Of a stretch of 64,000 nucleotides of DNA, positions 31,939-40,858 are shown piece after piece (the stretch's first letter is position 1; each line of letters starts with the position of its first letter). Origin of the DNA: Ferrovibrio terrae_B (lineage in GTDB: Bacteria; Pseudomonadota; Alphaproteobacteria; Ferrovibrionales; Ferrovibrionaceae); contig NZ_CALRUC010000002.1 in NCBI RefSeq assembly GCF_943371255.1, forward strand, positions 1-64,000. Reading direction: 5' to 3'. The notes beneath the pieces were generated by a model, which was not told the DNA's origin, did not search any database, and worked only from the letters and a program-made list of their open reading frames with translations. The position numbers and the translations under genes are program-made.

Positions 31939-33028
31939 TGCAGACATTGCCGAGCTGATCGTCGGCGGCAAGGCCTATTCAGGCTGGAAGGATGTGACCG
32001 GCATTCGCCAGATCGATGCCATCGCCGGCGGCTTCGAGCTGGAGCTGTCCGAGCGGTGGGACGGCCAGGCGGTGCGATGGCCGATTGATCCGGGCGATCA
32101 ATGTGAGCTGCGCCTGGCGGGCGAAACCGTAGTAGTGGGGAACGTCGACTCGGCCCAGCGCCAGATCGACAAGCAGAGTCACCGCGTCACCATCAAGGGC
32201 CGCGACAAGACCGGCGACCTGGTCGATTGCTCGGCAATCCACACGCCCGACGAGTTTTCCGGCCTTGACGCCCTGTCGCTTGCCAAGACGCTGGCGCAGC
32301 CCTTTGGTATTTCCGTTTCGGCCGATATCCCGGTTGGGGCTCCTTTCAATCCCTTCAAGCTGCAGCCGGGTGAGTCCTCGTTCGAGGCGATCGAGCGCGC
32401 CTGCCGTATGCGTGCATTGCTGCCGATGTCTGACGGCCGGGGCGGCATGGTTCTGACGCGCGCCGGCAGCGGCCGCGCTGCCTCTGCAATTGTCGAAGGT
32501 GGCAATTTGCTGAGTGGCTCGGCCGAGAATGACTGGTCGCAGCGTTACAGCAGCTACACGGTGAAGGCACAGTCAACCAGTGCGCTGGCAGAAGATCCCG
32601 ACGACACAGCCGGCATTGAAGGTTCGTCCGGCGATCGCGGCGTGAACCGCCATCGGCCGCTGCTGATCGTCGCAGAAGGCATTGCCGACACGGCGGCGGC
32701 TCGTGAGCGTGCCCAATGGGAGGCCGGCGTGCGTGCTGGCAGGTCCGTGACAGTTACTACTCTGGTGCAGGGCTGGCGTCAGGCGGATGGCGCGCTGTGG
32801 CCGCTGAACAGCCTTTGCCCGGTGAAGATTCCCAGCCTCGATATCAACGACACGCTGCTGATTACGGCGCTGCGCTTCACCTTCGGCGCCCAGGGCAGCC
32901 GCACCGAGATCAGCATGACCAGGCCGGACGCCTTCCGCCTGATCCCGGAAATACCGAAGGGCAAGAAGAATACCGGCCTGCCCGAAGGCACCCAGGTGAT
33001 CACGTCCGAGGGGCAGCTGAAACGATGA
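31931..33028 (+). CDS. baseplate hub protein (Mu gpP/gp44-like)
   Basis: A 365-residue protein of the Mu P (gp44) family, the trimeric baseplate hub related to T4 gp27. Features are the N-terminal barrel (GFELELSERWDGQAVRWPI) and the central DEFSGLDALSLAKTLAQPFG and PFNPFKLQPGESSFEAIERA stretches. It overlaps the previous gene by eight bases and the spike gene by four. Confidence 0.9.
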   Translation: MADADIAELIVGGKAYSGWKDVTGIRQIDAIAGGFELELSERWDGQAVRWPIDPGDQCELRLAGETVVVGNVDSAQRQIDKQSHRVTIKGRDKTGDLVDCSAIHTPDEFSGLDALSLAKTLAQPFGISVSADIPVGAPFNPFKLQPGESSFEAIERACRMRALLPMSDGRGGMVLTRAGSGRAASAIVEGGNLLSGSAENDWSQRYSSYTVKAQSTSALAEDPDDTAGIEGSSGDRGVNRHRPLLIVAEGIADTAAARERAQWEAGVRAGRSVTVTTLVQGWRQADGALWPLNSLCPVKIPSLDINDTLLITALRFTFGAQGSRTEISMTRPDAFRLIPEIPKGKKNTGLPEGTQVITSEGQLKR

Positions 33029-33558
33029 GTAAACGCCTGTTCGATGCTGCCATGAGGCCGACTGTCAATCGCGTCAAGCTGGCGATCGGCCGCGCCGTGC
33101 TCCGCCTAGTGTCCGATGCCGGCGTGCTGCAGCGGCTACAGATCGAGGGCCTGAAGGATGAGCTGTTCTGGGCCGACCGGATCCAGAATTACGGTTTCTA
33201 TTCCAATCCGCCGCCTGGCGCGGATGTCGCGGTGGTGTTCCAGGGGGGCGACCGTGGCGCCGGCGTCGCGGTTGGTGTCGATCATCGCGACTATCGGCCG
33301 AAGAACCTCAAGACCGGCGAAGCAATGATGGCCGACATGTTCGGCAAGTTCATCTACATGCAGGACGATGGCACGATTGTGATCAAGGCCACCAAGATCC
33401 GTCTCGAGGCGGCAATGGTCGAGGGCACCGGCGAGATCAAGGACCGCTGCGACAGCGACGGCAAGACGATGTCCGGTATGCGTGCAAGCCATAACACACA
33501 TAAACACCCAGAGAACGGCGGCGCCGGGCCGACCGATGTTCCCACCGAACCGATGTAA
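33025..33558 (+). CDS. membrane-piercing spike (Mu gp45-like)
   Basis: A 177-residue central spike protein. An N-terminal OB-type region (LQIEGLKDELFWADRIQNYG) leads to a beta-helix (GKFIYMQDDGTIVIKATKI). The C-terminal tip carries HxH-type histidines (SHNTHKHPE), which in Mu gp45 and P2 gpV bind an iron ion that stiffens the tip. It sits on the hub and pierces the outer membrane. Length is close to Mu gp45 (197). Confidence 0.9.
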   Translation: MSKRLFDAAMRPTVNRVKLAIGRAVLRLVSDAGVLQRLQIEGLKDELFWADRIQNYGFYSNPPPGADVAVVFQGGDRGAGVAVGVDHRDYRPKNLKTGEAMMADMFGKFIYMQDDGTIVIKATKIRLEAAMVEGTGEIKDRCDSDGKTMSGMRASHNTHKHPENGGAGPTDVPTEPM

Positions 33559-33562
33559 GACG

Positions 33563-34021
33563 ATGGATATCCGCGTCACCTTCGATGATGTCACGCTCAC
33601 CGGTGATCTGGCCGTGGTCGCGGGCCTGCTTGCGCTTGAGCCTGGTCCGAAGTCGTCCATCATCATTTCGCTGTTCAGTGATGCGCGTGCCGGCGCTGCC
33701 GATGAGCTGCCGGACGATGAAACCTCGCGCCGCGGTTATTGGGCCGATGCGCTCAGTGACGATCCCGAAGAAAGCACCGGCTCGCTGCTCTGGTTGTTGC
33801 AGCGTGAGAAGCAGACTGAGAAGACACGGCTTCGCGCGAAGGCATATGCCGAACGCAGCCTGCAATGGATGATCAGAGACGGGGTGGCGCGCGCCATCAC
33901 GGTAGTAGCCGAATGGATCGGGCAAGGTCGCCTTGGCCTGGGGATCGCAGTGTCTCGCCCTGACGGGACAACGGAGCGGTATCGCTTCGAGCAGATCTGG
34001 CAAGCAGCCGAAGCAGAATAG
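33563..34021 (+). CDS. baseplate wedge protein (gp46-like)
   Basis: A 152-residue protein of the GP46 family (P2 W/T4 gp25 relatives at the sheath-baseplate junction). The family pattern is DDETSRRGYWADALSDD in the middle, then the basic helix KAYAERSLQWMIRDGVA. It is four bases downstream of the spike gene. Confidence 0.88.
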   Translation: MDIRVTFDDVTLTGDLAVVAGLLALEPGPKSSIIISLFSDARAGAADELPDDETSRRGYWADALSDDPEESTGSLLWLLQREKQTEKTRLRAKAYAERSLQWMIRDGVARAITVVAEWIGQGRLGLGIAVSRPDGTTERYRFEQIWQAAEAE

Positions 34022-34032
34022 GAAACCGTTCA

Positions 34033-35097
34033 ATGGCGTTTCAGCGTCCATCGCTAACCGATCTTGTCGCGCGGGTCCAGTCGGATATCGATGTCCGACT
34101 GCCCGGCGCTGACAGCCGGTTGCGGCGTTCGGCGCTGACGGTGCTTGCCTATGTGATCGCCGGCACGGCGCACATGCTCTATGGCTTCATTGAATGGGTG
34201 GCGCGGCAGATCCTGCCCGATACGTCGGATCTCGATATTCTCGCCCGACATGCTAGCATCTGGTCTGTGCTGGCCCGCGCCGCCACGTTCGCGACCGGCA
34301 ATGTAACGCTTGCCGGAATCTCCGACACCGTGATCGCTGCCGGCACCAGGCTGTTGCGGAATGATGGCCTGATTTACCGCACCACGGCCGAGGTGACGAT
34401 CGAGGACGGCGCGGCAACCGCTCCAGTGGAAGCGGAATCGGCAGGCCTGCTGGGCAACGCTGCCGCCGGTGTGGTGCTCAATCTGATCACTCCGATCGCC
34501 GGCGTGCAGTCTGCGGCCGCAGTGGCAGTCGGCGGCCTGACCGGCGGCGCTGATGACGAAAGCGCGCAGAGCCTTCTGGCGCGTCTGTTGCAGCGGATCC
34601 AGCTGCCACCGCATGGCGGCGCCGATTTTGATTATCCCTACTGGGCCAAGAAGGTCGCTGGCGTGACGCGGGTATGGGTTGCGCCGCGTGCAATGGGCCT
34701 TGGCACGGTGACTGTCCGCTTCATGATGGATGATGCTTATGACGATGGCATTCCGCAGCCTGCTGATGTCACCGCGGTGCAGGCTTATATCGACCAGCTG
34801 AGCATTCGGCCGGTTACGTGTGAAGTGTTCGTCGTGGCGCCGATCGCCGTGCCGCTCAATTTCCAGATCTCCGGCCTGAACCCGTCAACGACAGCTGTAC
34901 GAGAGGCAATTAAAGCCTCGTTGAAAGACCTGATCCGACGTGAAGCGGTGCCCGGTGGCACGATCCTGTATTCGCATATCCGCGAGGCAATCTCCGTTGC
35001 CGCCGGCGAGTACAACCACGGCCTGGTTGCACCGGTTGCCGATGTCGCCCACGGCACCGGGCATATCTGCACCCTCGGCGTTGTGAGTTTCGTCTGA
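34033..35097 (+). CDS. baseplate J-like protein (gp47-like)
   Basis: A 354-residue Baseplate_J/gp47 family wedge protein. The N-terminus FQRPSLTDLVARVQSDIDVRL and the central GGLTGGADDESAQSLLARLLQR are diagnostic. It forms the hexagonal baseplate with gp46 and gp48. Its stop shares a base with the next start. Confidence 0.92.
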   Translation: MAFQRPSLTDLVARVQSDIDVRLPGADSRLRRSALTVLAYVIAGTAHMLYGFIEWVARQILPDTSDLDILARHASIWSVLARAATFATGNVTLAGISDTVIAAGTRLLRNDGLIYRTTAEVTIEDGAATAPVEAESAGLLGNAAAGVVLNLITPIAGVQSAAAVAVGGLTGGADDESAQSLLARLLQRIQLPPHGGADFDYPYWAKKVAGVTRVWVAPRAMGLGTVTVRFMMDDAYDDGIPQPADVTAVQAYIDQLSIRPVTCEVFVVAPIAVPLNFQISGLNPSTTAVREAIKASLKDLIRREAVPGGTILYSHIREAISVAAGEYNHGLVAPVADVAHGTGHICTLGVVSFV

Positions 35098-35684
35098 TGC
35101 GCTCGACCCCGGATCAATACCTTCGCCAGCAACAGGCCCTACTTCCGCCAGGCGCCGCCTGGTCGCGCTCACCTGGCACGATCATCACGGCGATCCTTGA
35201 GGTGTTCGCCGAGACCTGGGCACGCCTGCATAACCGTGCCGCAGATCTGCTGGAAGAGGCGGATCCGCGCACCACGCTTGAGCTGTTGCCCGACTGGGAG
35301 CGCGTCACTGGTCTGCCCGATCCATGCTTTGGTACGGAACAGACGGTGCAGCAGCGTCGGGCCGCCCTGGTCGCGCAACTGACGGCCACCGGTGGTCAAG
35401 ACCGGCAATACTTCATCGATCTGGCCGCGCGCCTTGGCTACGAGATCACCATTCAGGAGTTCCGCCCGTTTCGTGCCGGCAGCCTGGCCGGCGATCCATG
35501 CTGCGATGAACCGTGGTGGTTCGTATGGTACGTGAAAGCACCGCTGGACACTTACCGCGAGTTTTGCGCCGGCATCTCTTGTGCAGGCGAGCCGATCCGC
35601 ACCTGGGGCAATGAACCACTCGAATGCACGATCCGGCGTTATGCGCCGGCTCATACTCTCGTCAAGTTCAGTTACGGAGAATAA
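35097..35684 (+). CDS. gp48-like tail protein (DUF2313)
   Basis: A 195-residue DUF2313/gp48 baseplate protein. The opening SARSTPDQYLRQQQALLPPG-type region, with AWSRSPGTIITAILEVFAE and HNRAADLLEEADPRTTLELL, is typical. It links the baseplate to the tail fibre in Mu-like phages. The C-terminus has four to five Cys, which is usual in this family. Confidence 0.88.
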   Translation: MRSTPDQYLRQQQALLPPGAAWSRSPGTIITAILEVFAETWARLHNRAADLLEEADPRTTLELLPDWERVTGLPDPCFGTEQTVQQRRAALVAQLTATGGQDRQYFIDLAARLGYEITIQEFRPFRAGSLAGDPCCDEPWWFVWYVKAPLDTYREFCAGISCAGEPIRTWGNEPLECTIRRYAPAHTLVKFSYGE

Positions 35685-35687
35685 GCC

Positions 35688-36299
35688 ATGTTTTTCCCCG
35701 ATCGCTTGGCCGCCGAAACGCCGCCCGCCGTACCTGCTGTCGGTACGCCCGGCTTCTTCACACACGGCAATGCCGGGCTTGATGTCCCTGCCACTCCAGT
35801 AGAGAGCTGGTGGCTGAATATGGTGACGCAGGAGTTGGCAGCGGTCGTCGCGGCCGCTGGCCTCACACGGGACAAGACCAATAATGCCCAGGTGGTCCAG
35901 GCGATCAATGCGCTGATTACCGCCGGCGTGCCTTCGCTAGCGAATGTCGCTTTCCTGAACCAGGTTCAGTCCTTCTCCAAAGCACAGGGCAGCACGGCAA
36001 AGGTGCTGACTGCCGCGTCGCCCGTGGCGATCGACTTCGCGGACTCAAACCTTTTCACCTTCGCACCGGCGACCAGCTTCACCCTGGGCAATCCTGGCAG
36101 TGTCGTGAACGGGCGCCCGTTCATGATCATTGTGACGCAGCCTGTCGGCGGTAACTGTGCGTGGGGCTTCAATGCCAACTGGGTGTTCGAGGACAATGAA
36201 TTGCCCTCACCACTGCTCACCGCGAACGCGCTCAACATCTTCATCGGCACCGGCCTGCCTGCGAGCAAGGCAACCGGCCGCATGATCAGCATCGTCTAA
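35688..36299 (+). CDS. tail fibre-like protein (baseplate-proximal)
   Basis: A 203-residue protein with a good GGAG ribosome site. The first 85 residues (GTPGFFTHGNAGLDVPAT, then SWWLNMVTQELAAVVAAAG and DKTNNAQVVQAINALI) are the conserved N-terminal attachment module of phage tail fibres. The rest is a small beta-rich domain without repeats. It is probably the adaptor or short fibre that carries the larger receptor-binding protein downstream. Confidence 0.75.
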   Translation: MFFPDRLAAETPPAVPAVGTPGFFTHGNAGLDVPATPVESWWLNMVTQELAAVVAAAGLTRDKTNNAQVVQAINALITAGVPSLANVAFLNQVQSFSKAQGSTAKVLTAASPVAIDFADSNLFTFAPATSFTLGNPGSVVNGRPFMIIVTQPVGGNCAWGFNANWVFEDNELPSPLLTANALNIFIGTGLPASKATGRMISIV

Positions 36300-36304
36300 T
36301 CGCT

Positions 36305-38671
36305 ATGCACCAGACCATTTATCCGCTGCTGATGGGCGGTTGCCAGAAATACCGGGCCAAGCGCTCGGTGATCGTGGATGCCGCCAACTCGGCAAGTATT
36401 TCGTGGGCGCCCGGAGCTGCCGGAAACCTCAAGCAGTGGACCGCCAGCATTGTGTGCAAGCTGGTCAATCCTGTCAGCTATATGCCGCTGTTCGATGCCG
36501 ACAACACCGGCAACGATACCATCACGTTCGGCGCAATCAACGGTGGCCAGCTGCGCTGGATCACTAATGCACAGGGCAGCGCCACCTCGCTGCTGCAGAC
36601 CACCTCGCTGTTCACAGACACGTCAGGCTGGCTGCACTTCCTGTTTAATCTCAACACACCCCACGCGACCGCGGCTGAGCGCCAGCGCATGTTTACTCAG
36701 GGCCAGCGGATCAGCCAGTTCGCGTCGGTTTCCTACATCGCCCAGAATGCCGATCTGCGCTGGAACAACACCGGCTTGCACCAGCTCGGCAAGGAGCGGA
36801 CGAATTACGGCAGCTTCATTTTCGGTGATTTCAAGTTCATTGACGGGCAGGGCGCGCTGGATCCGACAGACTTCGGCCGCTTCGACCCGAAGAGCGGAAC
36901 CTTTGCGCTTCGGCACTTCATGGGTGGCTATGGCCTGAATGGCCGACACTACCCGTTCGTCGGCGACGCCGGCGACGCCCCTGCGACCGCTGCAGAAGGC
37001 ATGAAAGACCGCGCGCCGATCGATGGCACGCATGTTGCGGCCAACAATGCGACCGCTGCCGGCATCGCTACAACGGACTTCGTAAAGGACAGCCCGACGA
37101 ACTTTAAGATCGGCACAGATCTTCGCGGAAACTTCTGCACATGGTCGCCGAACAATCCGGGAGGCAAGGCCGGATATACCGGCCAGACAGTTTCGGATGG
37201 CGGCTTGCGGGTCAGCCCGACAACCTCTCACACCGCGTTTGGCACTATCGCGCTGCCGCGCACCGGCTGGTACTTCTGGTCGAGCCTCTATGAAAGCGGC
37301 TCGTGGCCGATCTTCGGTATCGCCCAGGCACAAGCCGCCGGCAACACACAGTACAACACCGGGCCTTACGGTTGGCAGTACGTCTGGTATGGCAATGGCG
37401 GCAATGGCACGATGCTGCCCGGTAGCGCCGGTGCTGATGCCAATTCGCCGAATACCGTTGGCGATGAAGCCTTGGTCTGCGTTCGCGTTCAGCAAAACAA
37501 GGTCTGGCTCGGCCGGCGTCGCGCCGGCGTCGTCTCGTGGATCGGCGGCGGAGATCCTATAGCTGGCACCAATCCGACCTTTAGTGGTTCCGGCGGCGGT
37601 GGCGTCTATCGCACCGACCTCGATCTTTCCGTTTCCACCTGGTATCCGTTTGTTGCGGGCTCAGCTGGTGGCCCGACCTGGCGCACGAATTTCGGCCAGC
37701 GTACAGCTGCATACTGGCCAGCCGGATATCTTCCGCTCTGCGTTCCTGCGCTGCCTAAAGCCACGATCGTGCGGCCCGCGGCCGCGTTCGTCCAGGCGGT
37801 GGACACTGGCGCGAATATTTCCTCTGCGCTTGCCACCAAGCGCGCAGCATGGGGCAACTCATATATCGATATTATCCGCAGCACCGGCGCAGAAGGTTGG
37901 CGCTTCCGCTTCGGCGATGATCCGACAAAGTTTCTCGACTCTTCTGACAACGCGAACCCGAAGCAGAACTTTCCGGCGCTCGCTGGCGGTTCTTACTGGG
38001 GCGGCAGCATTCGCACCGGTGCAACCTATGGCGTGGTCTCGGGCGAGGCGGTGCATGTCAATGGCGTGACCACCACGATCACCGACAATCTGGGCACCGG
38101 CCGTAAGATTGTCATTGTGCGCCGCGCCGATGCCGGTGGCGCCTGGTACACCTACCACCCGGACCTGACTGCCGGGAAACTGATCTATCTGAATACGTCA
38201 GCCGGCGAGACCACGGACGGCTCGATCGGCGCATTCACCTCCAACAGCTTCCAGATTCATAGCGGCCAGCCCAGTGGCACCTACCGCTATATCGTTCTCG
38301 CCGAGACTTCGGGGCTGATCGGGATCGGTTTCTATTGGGGACATGGTTCTGTGCCAGGGCCGATGTGCCAGCTCAATCATTCGTCGGCGCTAACGTTCTG
38401 GAAGCGCACCGACTCTGCTGGCGACTCCTACGTGGTGCCGTCCGCACTCAATTCCAACAATCCGCGCGACTACTGCATGTCGTTCAATTCGGCCAGTGCA
38501 GCCGGGCCGGCGCCCTCACGCGCAGTCGAAGTTACCGCGAACGGCATCCAGCAGCGCGGATCGCCAGCACAGGCCGATGCAAACGCAAATGGCGGAGTTT
38601 ATGTGGTCCTGAGCTTCGCGGAGTTTGCCTTTGCAACAGGCGACTGCGCGGCACAGGGCATGGCACGATAG
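36305..38671 (+). CDS. large tail fibre / receptor-binding protein with LamG-like domain
   Basis: A 788-residue protein. Residues about 10-185 resemble a concanavalin/LamG-like jelly roll (FGAINGGQLRWITNAQGSA, NLNTPHATAAERQRMF). The long middle is Gly/Thr/Asn-rich beta structure. The C-terminal third has another jelly-roll-like region and may trimerise. It likely binds surface glycans. No collagen-type repeats, chaperone domain or invertible sites are present, so host range would not be switched by inversion. It follows the fibre adaptor and precedes an assembly-type gene. Confidence 0.7.
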   Translation: MHQTIYPLLMGGCQKYRAKRSVIVDAANSASISWAPGAAGNLKQWTASIVCKLVNPVSYMPLFDADNTGNDTITFGAINGGQLRWITNAQGSATSLLQTTSLFTDTSGWLHFLFNLNTPHATAAERQRMFTQGQRISQFASVSYIAQNADLRWNNTGLHQLGKERTNYGSFIFGDFKFIDGQGALDPTDFGRFDPKSGTFALRHFMGGYGLNGRHYPFVGDAGDAPATAAEGMKDRAPIDGTHVAANNATAAGIATTDFVKDSPTNFKIGTDLRGNFCTWSPNNPGGKAGYTGQTVSDGGLRVSPTTSHTAFGTIALPRTGWYFWSSLYESGSWPIFGIAQAQAAGNTQYNTGPYGWQYVWYGNGGNGTMLPGSAGADANSPNTVGDEALVCVRVQQNKVWLGRRRAGVVSWIGGGDPIAGTNPTFSGSGGGGVYRTDLDLSVSTWYPFVAGSAGGPTWRTNFGQRTAAYWPAGYLPLCVPALPKATIVRPAAAFVQAVDTGANISSALATKRAAWGNSYIDIIRSTGAEGWRFRFGDDPTKFLDSSDNANPKQNFPALAGGSYWGGSIRTGATYGVVSGEAVHVNGVTTTITDNLGTGRKIVIVRRADAGGAWYTYHPDLTAGKLIYLNTSAGETTDGSIGAFTSNSFQIHSGQPSGTYRYIVLAETSGLIGIGFYWGHGSVPGPMCQLNHSSALTFWKRTDSAGDSYVVPSALNSNNPRDYCMSFNSASAAGPAPSRAVEVTANGIQQRGSPAQADANANGGVYVVLSFAEFAFATGDCAAQGMAR

Positions 38672-38681
38672 GGAGATGGCA

Positions 38682-39341
38682 ATGAGCCAGGTGGCTGAGT
38701 TTTATATTCCGAATGTTGGCAACGTGGCCGCGGACCAGGGCTTCACCGGTCCAAATGGCACGCAATACGGCGCGGGCTGGCTTCTCAATCCGCCGGAAGT
38801 CGAAGCCGCCGCGCTCGGCGTCCTTCCGCTGGTTCGCGAGGAGAAGCCTGACCACGACAGCAACACGCAATATCTGCGCGAGCAGCAGGTCGGGGCAGTG
38901 ATCTCCTATGTGGTCGAAGACATTCCGAGCGAAGAGATCGAGGCGCGCCTAGCCGGTCTTGCTGTTGCGGCCGCAATGCAGGTGGATCTGGCGGCCGAGC
39001 AGGCCCGGATGCGTTTCATTACGCCAGGCGCCGGCCAGGCAATGGTGTATCAGACCAAGATCGAAGAGGCCGCGCGGTGGATTGCTGCGGGTTCCCCGCC
39101 GGACCTCTCCGCTTATCCCTTCATCGCGGCCGAAGTCGGTCTCACCGCACCATCTGCTGCTGAGCTGGTTGCGCTGTGGCAGACGATGGAGAGCGGCTGG
39201 CGCACTGTTGCGGCCCAGATCGAAGCGGTCCGCATGACTGGCAAGAACGCGATCAACGCAGCGGCCGCCGGCGGCGATCCCGCGGCGATCACTGCCGCGT
39301 TGAACGCCGCCCTGGTTACACTGGCGGCCTTCGCGCCTTGA
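38682..39341 (+). CDS. tail fibre assembly-like protein
   Basis: A 219-residue protein placed after the fibre gene. The N-terminal half (AADQGFTGPNGTQYGAGWLL, then VVEDIPSEEIEARLAG) and the helical C-terminal half (FITPGAGQAMVYQTKIEEAARW, AQIEAVRMTGKNAINAAA) resemble DUF4376/tail-fibre-assembly proteins. The ATG at 38682 is preferred to 38676 because a GGGAG site lies six bases ahead of it. Confidence 0.65.
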   Translation: MSQVAEFYIPNVGNVAADQGFTGPNGTQYGAGWLLNPPEVEAAALGVLPLVREEKPDHDSNTQYLREQQVGAVISYVVEDIPSEEIEARLAGLAVAAAMQVDLAAEQARMRFITPGAGQAMVYQTKIEEAARWIAAGSPPDLSAYPFIAAEVGLTAPSAAELVALWQTMESGWRTVAAQIEAVRMTGKNAINAAAAGGDPAAITAALNAALVTLAAFAP

Positions 39342-39523
39342 TCCCGCAGCGGCCCATCCGCGTCGGTGAAACCGTCAGGATCACCGACGCGATCTATGGC
39401 GAAGTGAAAGAGGTGGTTGCCGATTATTTCGGAACAATCGACCGCCTGATCATCGAAGTGTCTGATACGTGTTTTATCAATCTGTTTATCGAAGATCTGC
39501 CGACGCAGAGGCTTGATTCGTGA
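39338..39523 (+). CDS. small hypothetical protein, TTG start
   Basis: A 61-residue frame with a TTG start overlapping the previous stop (TTGA). It looks like a compact beta-rich domain (RVGETVRITDAIYGEVKEVV, then DRLIIEVSDTCFINLFIED). No family is recognised. Tight overlap supports translation. Confidence 0.5.
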   Translation: MIPQRPIRVGETVRITDAIYGEVKEVVADYFGTIDRLIIEVSDTCFINLFIEDLPTQRLDS

Positions 39524-39666
39524 TCGACCATTTTCATCAAGACATTTCCTCAGCTGGCGTCGGCCGGCGGGGGTCGGGCTGCGCTAACAGCCCGAACCGC
39601 GAGGTGAGATCTCGCACGACCAAGACCGGCCTATCTGGGCCATCCCGCCACCCCTGCAGGGGCGGG
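39512..39666 (+). promoter_or_regulatory. hairpin-rich leader of the com operon
   Basis: The 165-base gap upstream of com (39524-39688) contains no gene. It holds three strong hairpins in a row: TCGGGCTG cgctaa CAGCCCGA (39574-39595), GCGAG gtgagat CTCGC (39599-39615) and one built on CCCCTGCAGGGG with CCCG/CGGG below (39644-39666). A dyad CTTGAT...ATCAAG (39512-39541) lies ahead and includes a GATCGACCATT stretch similar to one arm of the palindrome before the lysis genes. In Mu this slot carries the Pmom promoter and the region bound by regulators. A shared activator site is plausible but not shown. Confidence 0.5.
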
Positions 39667-39688
39667 AATGTCATAGGGATCTCAACAG

Positions 39689-39895
39689 GTGGAGTCTATT
39701 CGCTGCGGCCGCTGCGAGCGGTTGCTTTTCAAATCGACACCAGGCGCTGTCACAGGACGAATCGAAGTGAAGTGTTCTCGGTGCGGCAGCATCAATCAGA
39801 TCAGGGCCGCGAGCCCATCACCGGAACGCCAGCGAGCGTCATTCATAGAGGAAACTATGATGACCAACGCAAACGACTCGGGGAGCGTAAAGTGA
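39689..39895 (+). CDS. com: Com-family zinc-finger translational regulator
   Basis: A 68-residue protein close to Mu Com over its first 35 residues: SIRCGRCERLLFKSTPG, then IEVKCSRCGSINQI. The two CxxC pairs bind one zinc. In Mu, Com binds the overlapping mRNA start of mom and opens its translation site. Here Com is coupled by a GTGA overlap to the C5-methylase gene instead. The start is a GTG with an AGGGA site upstream. The C-terminal third is unlike Mu Com. Confidence 0.9.
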   Translation: MESIRCGRCERLLFKSTPGAVTGRIEVKCSRCGSINQIRAASPSPERQRASFIEETMMTNANDSGSVK

Positions 39896-40803
39896 ATGTG
39901 GCTTTATCTCCCTTCAACGGCCTTGCGCTCTGTGCCGGCGGCGGCGGCCTCGAACTTGGCATCCATATTGCCGAACCCGAATATCGAACTGTTTGTTACG
40001 TTGAGCGGGAAGCCTACGCTGCAGCCGCTCTCGTGGCACGGATGGAAGACAAGGCGCTATCTGACGCGCCTGTCTGGAGTGACGTTACCAGCTTCAACGG
40101 CCGTCCGTGGCGCGGCGTCGTGGATATCCTCTCTGCGGGTTACCCGTGCCAGCCTTTCAGCTCGGCCGGCAAGAAACTCGGCACGGCGGATCCGCGCCAC
40201 CTCTGGCCGCATGTCGCCAGGATCGTCCGTGAGATTGAGCCGGAATGGCTCTTCCTCGAAAATGTCCCGCACCATCTCCGCGTCGGATTTCCCGTGGTCG
40301 CAAACGACCTACGAGAAATGGGCTACCGGTTTGTGGCGGGCCTGTTCTCTGCGCGAGAAGCGGGTGCTGCACATTTCCGGCGGCGACTCTTCGTACTGGC
40401 CCACGCCGACCGCGAGCAATGCCGGCGATTGGCCTCAAGTGCGTGTGGGCGCCACGATGCAGTTTTGCGATCCGCCGAACGGAAACCAATTCGCGCTGCC
40501 AATGGCCGCGCGGATCTGGTGTCTGTGGTGGGATATGATCGTCGCAACCGTCGGCGTGCGCGCTATCGCGCAACGTCCGGCGAGCTGCCTGTCTATGCCC
40601 CTGGTCCAGGTGCTCTTGAAGCCTGGGCGCACATCATCGGAAGCGATCCCAGTCTTAAACCCGCGCTTTGGCGAGATGCTGATGGGCTGGCCGACTGGGT
40701 GGACCGCAACCGAGTCGTCGGTAACGGAGTTTCATCGGTGGCTGCGGCTTTCGCGTTCTGTACTCTCAAAGCTGAACTCTTTGCGGATGGATCTGCATCG
40801 TGA
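39892..40803 (+). CDS. C5-cytosine DNA methyltransferase
   Basis: A 303-residue C5-methylase starting at the GTG overlapping the com stop; the open frame upstream is non-coding leader. Motifs visible are I FNGLALCAGGGGLELG, IV SAGYPCQPFSSAGKK with catalytic Cys, VI ENV, VIII FRRRLFVLAHAD, and X RVVGNGVSSVAAAFAF. Phage versions shield DNA from restriction. In the +1 frame an ORF open to 40858 carries other methylase-like motifs (YWPTPTAS at 40394, MLMGWPTGWT near 40676) and ends directly against the next start. The true C-terminus is therefore uncertain. Confidence 0.85.
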   Translation: MNVALSPFNGLALCAGGGGLELGIHIAEPEYRTVCYVEREAYAAAALVARMEDKALSDAPVWSDVTSFNGRPWRGVVDILSAGYPCQPFSSAGKKLGTADPRHLWPHVARIVREIEPEWLFLENVPHHLRVGFPVVANDLREMGYRFVAGLFSAREAGAAHFRRRLFVLAHADREQCRRLASSACGRHDAVLRSAERKPIRAANGRADLVSVVGYDRRNRRRARYRATSGELPVYAPGPGALEAWAHIIGSDPSLKPALWRDADGLADWVDRNRVVGNGVSSVAAAFAFCTLKAELFADGSAS

Positions 40804-40858
40804 GGGTGAAAACCGCGATGTACCCGGCAATAATGCGGGCATCGAATCGGGGGAATGA

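Noticed and set aside
35688..39341. Invertible tail-fibre cassette (gin/G-segment type)
   Set aside because: No invertase gene, no inverted crossover sites and no duplicate fibre 3' ends were found.
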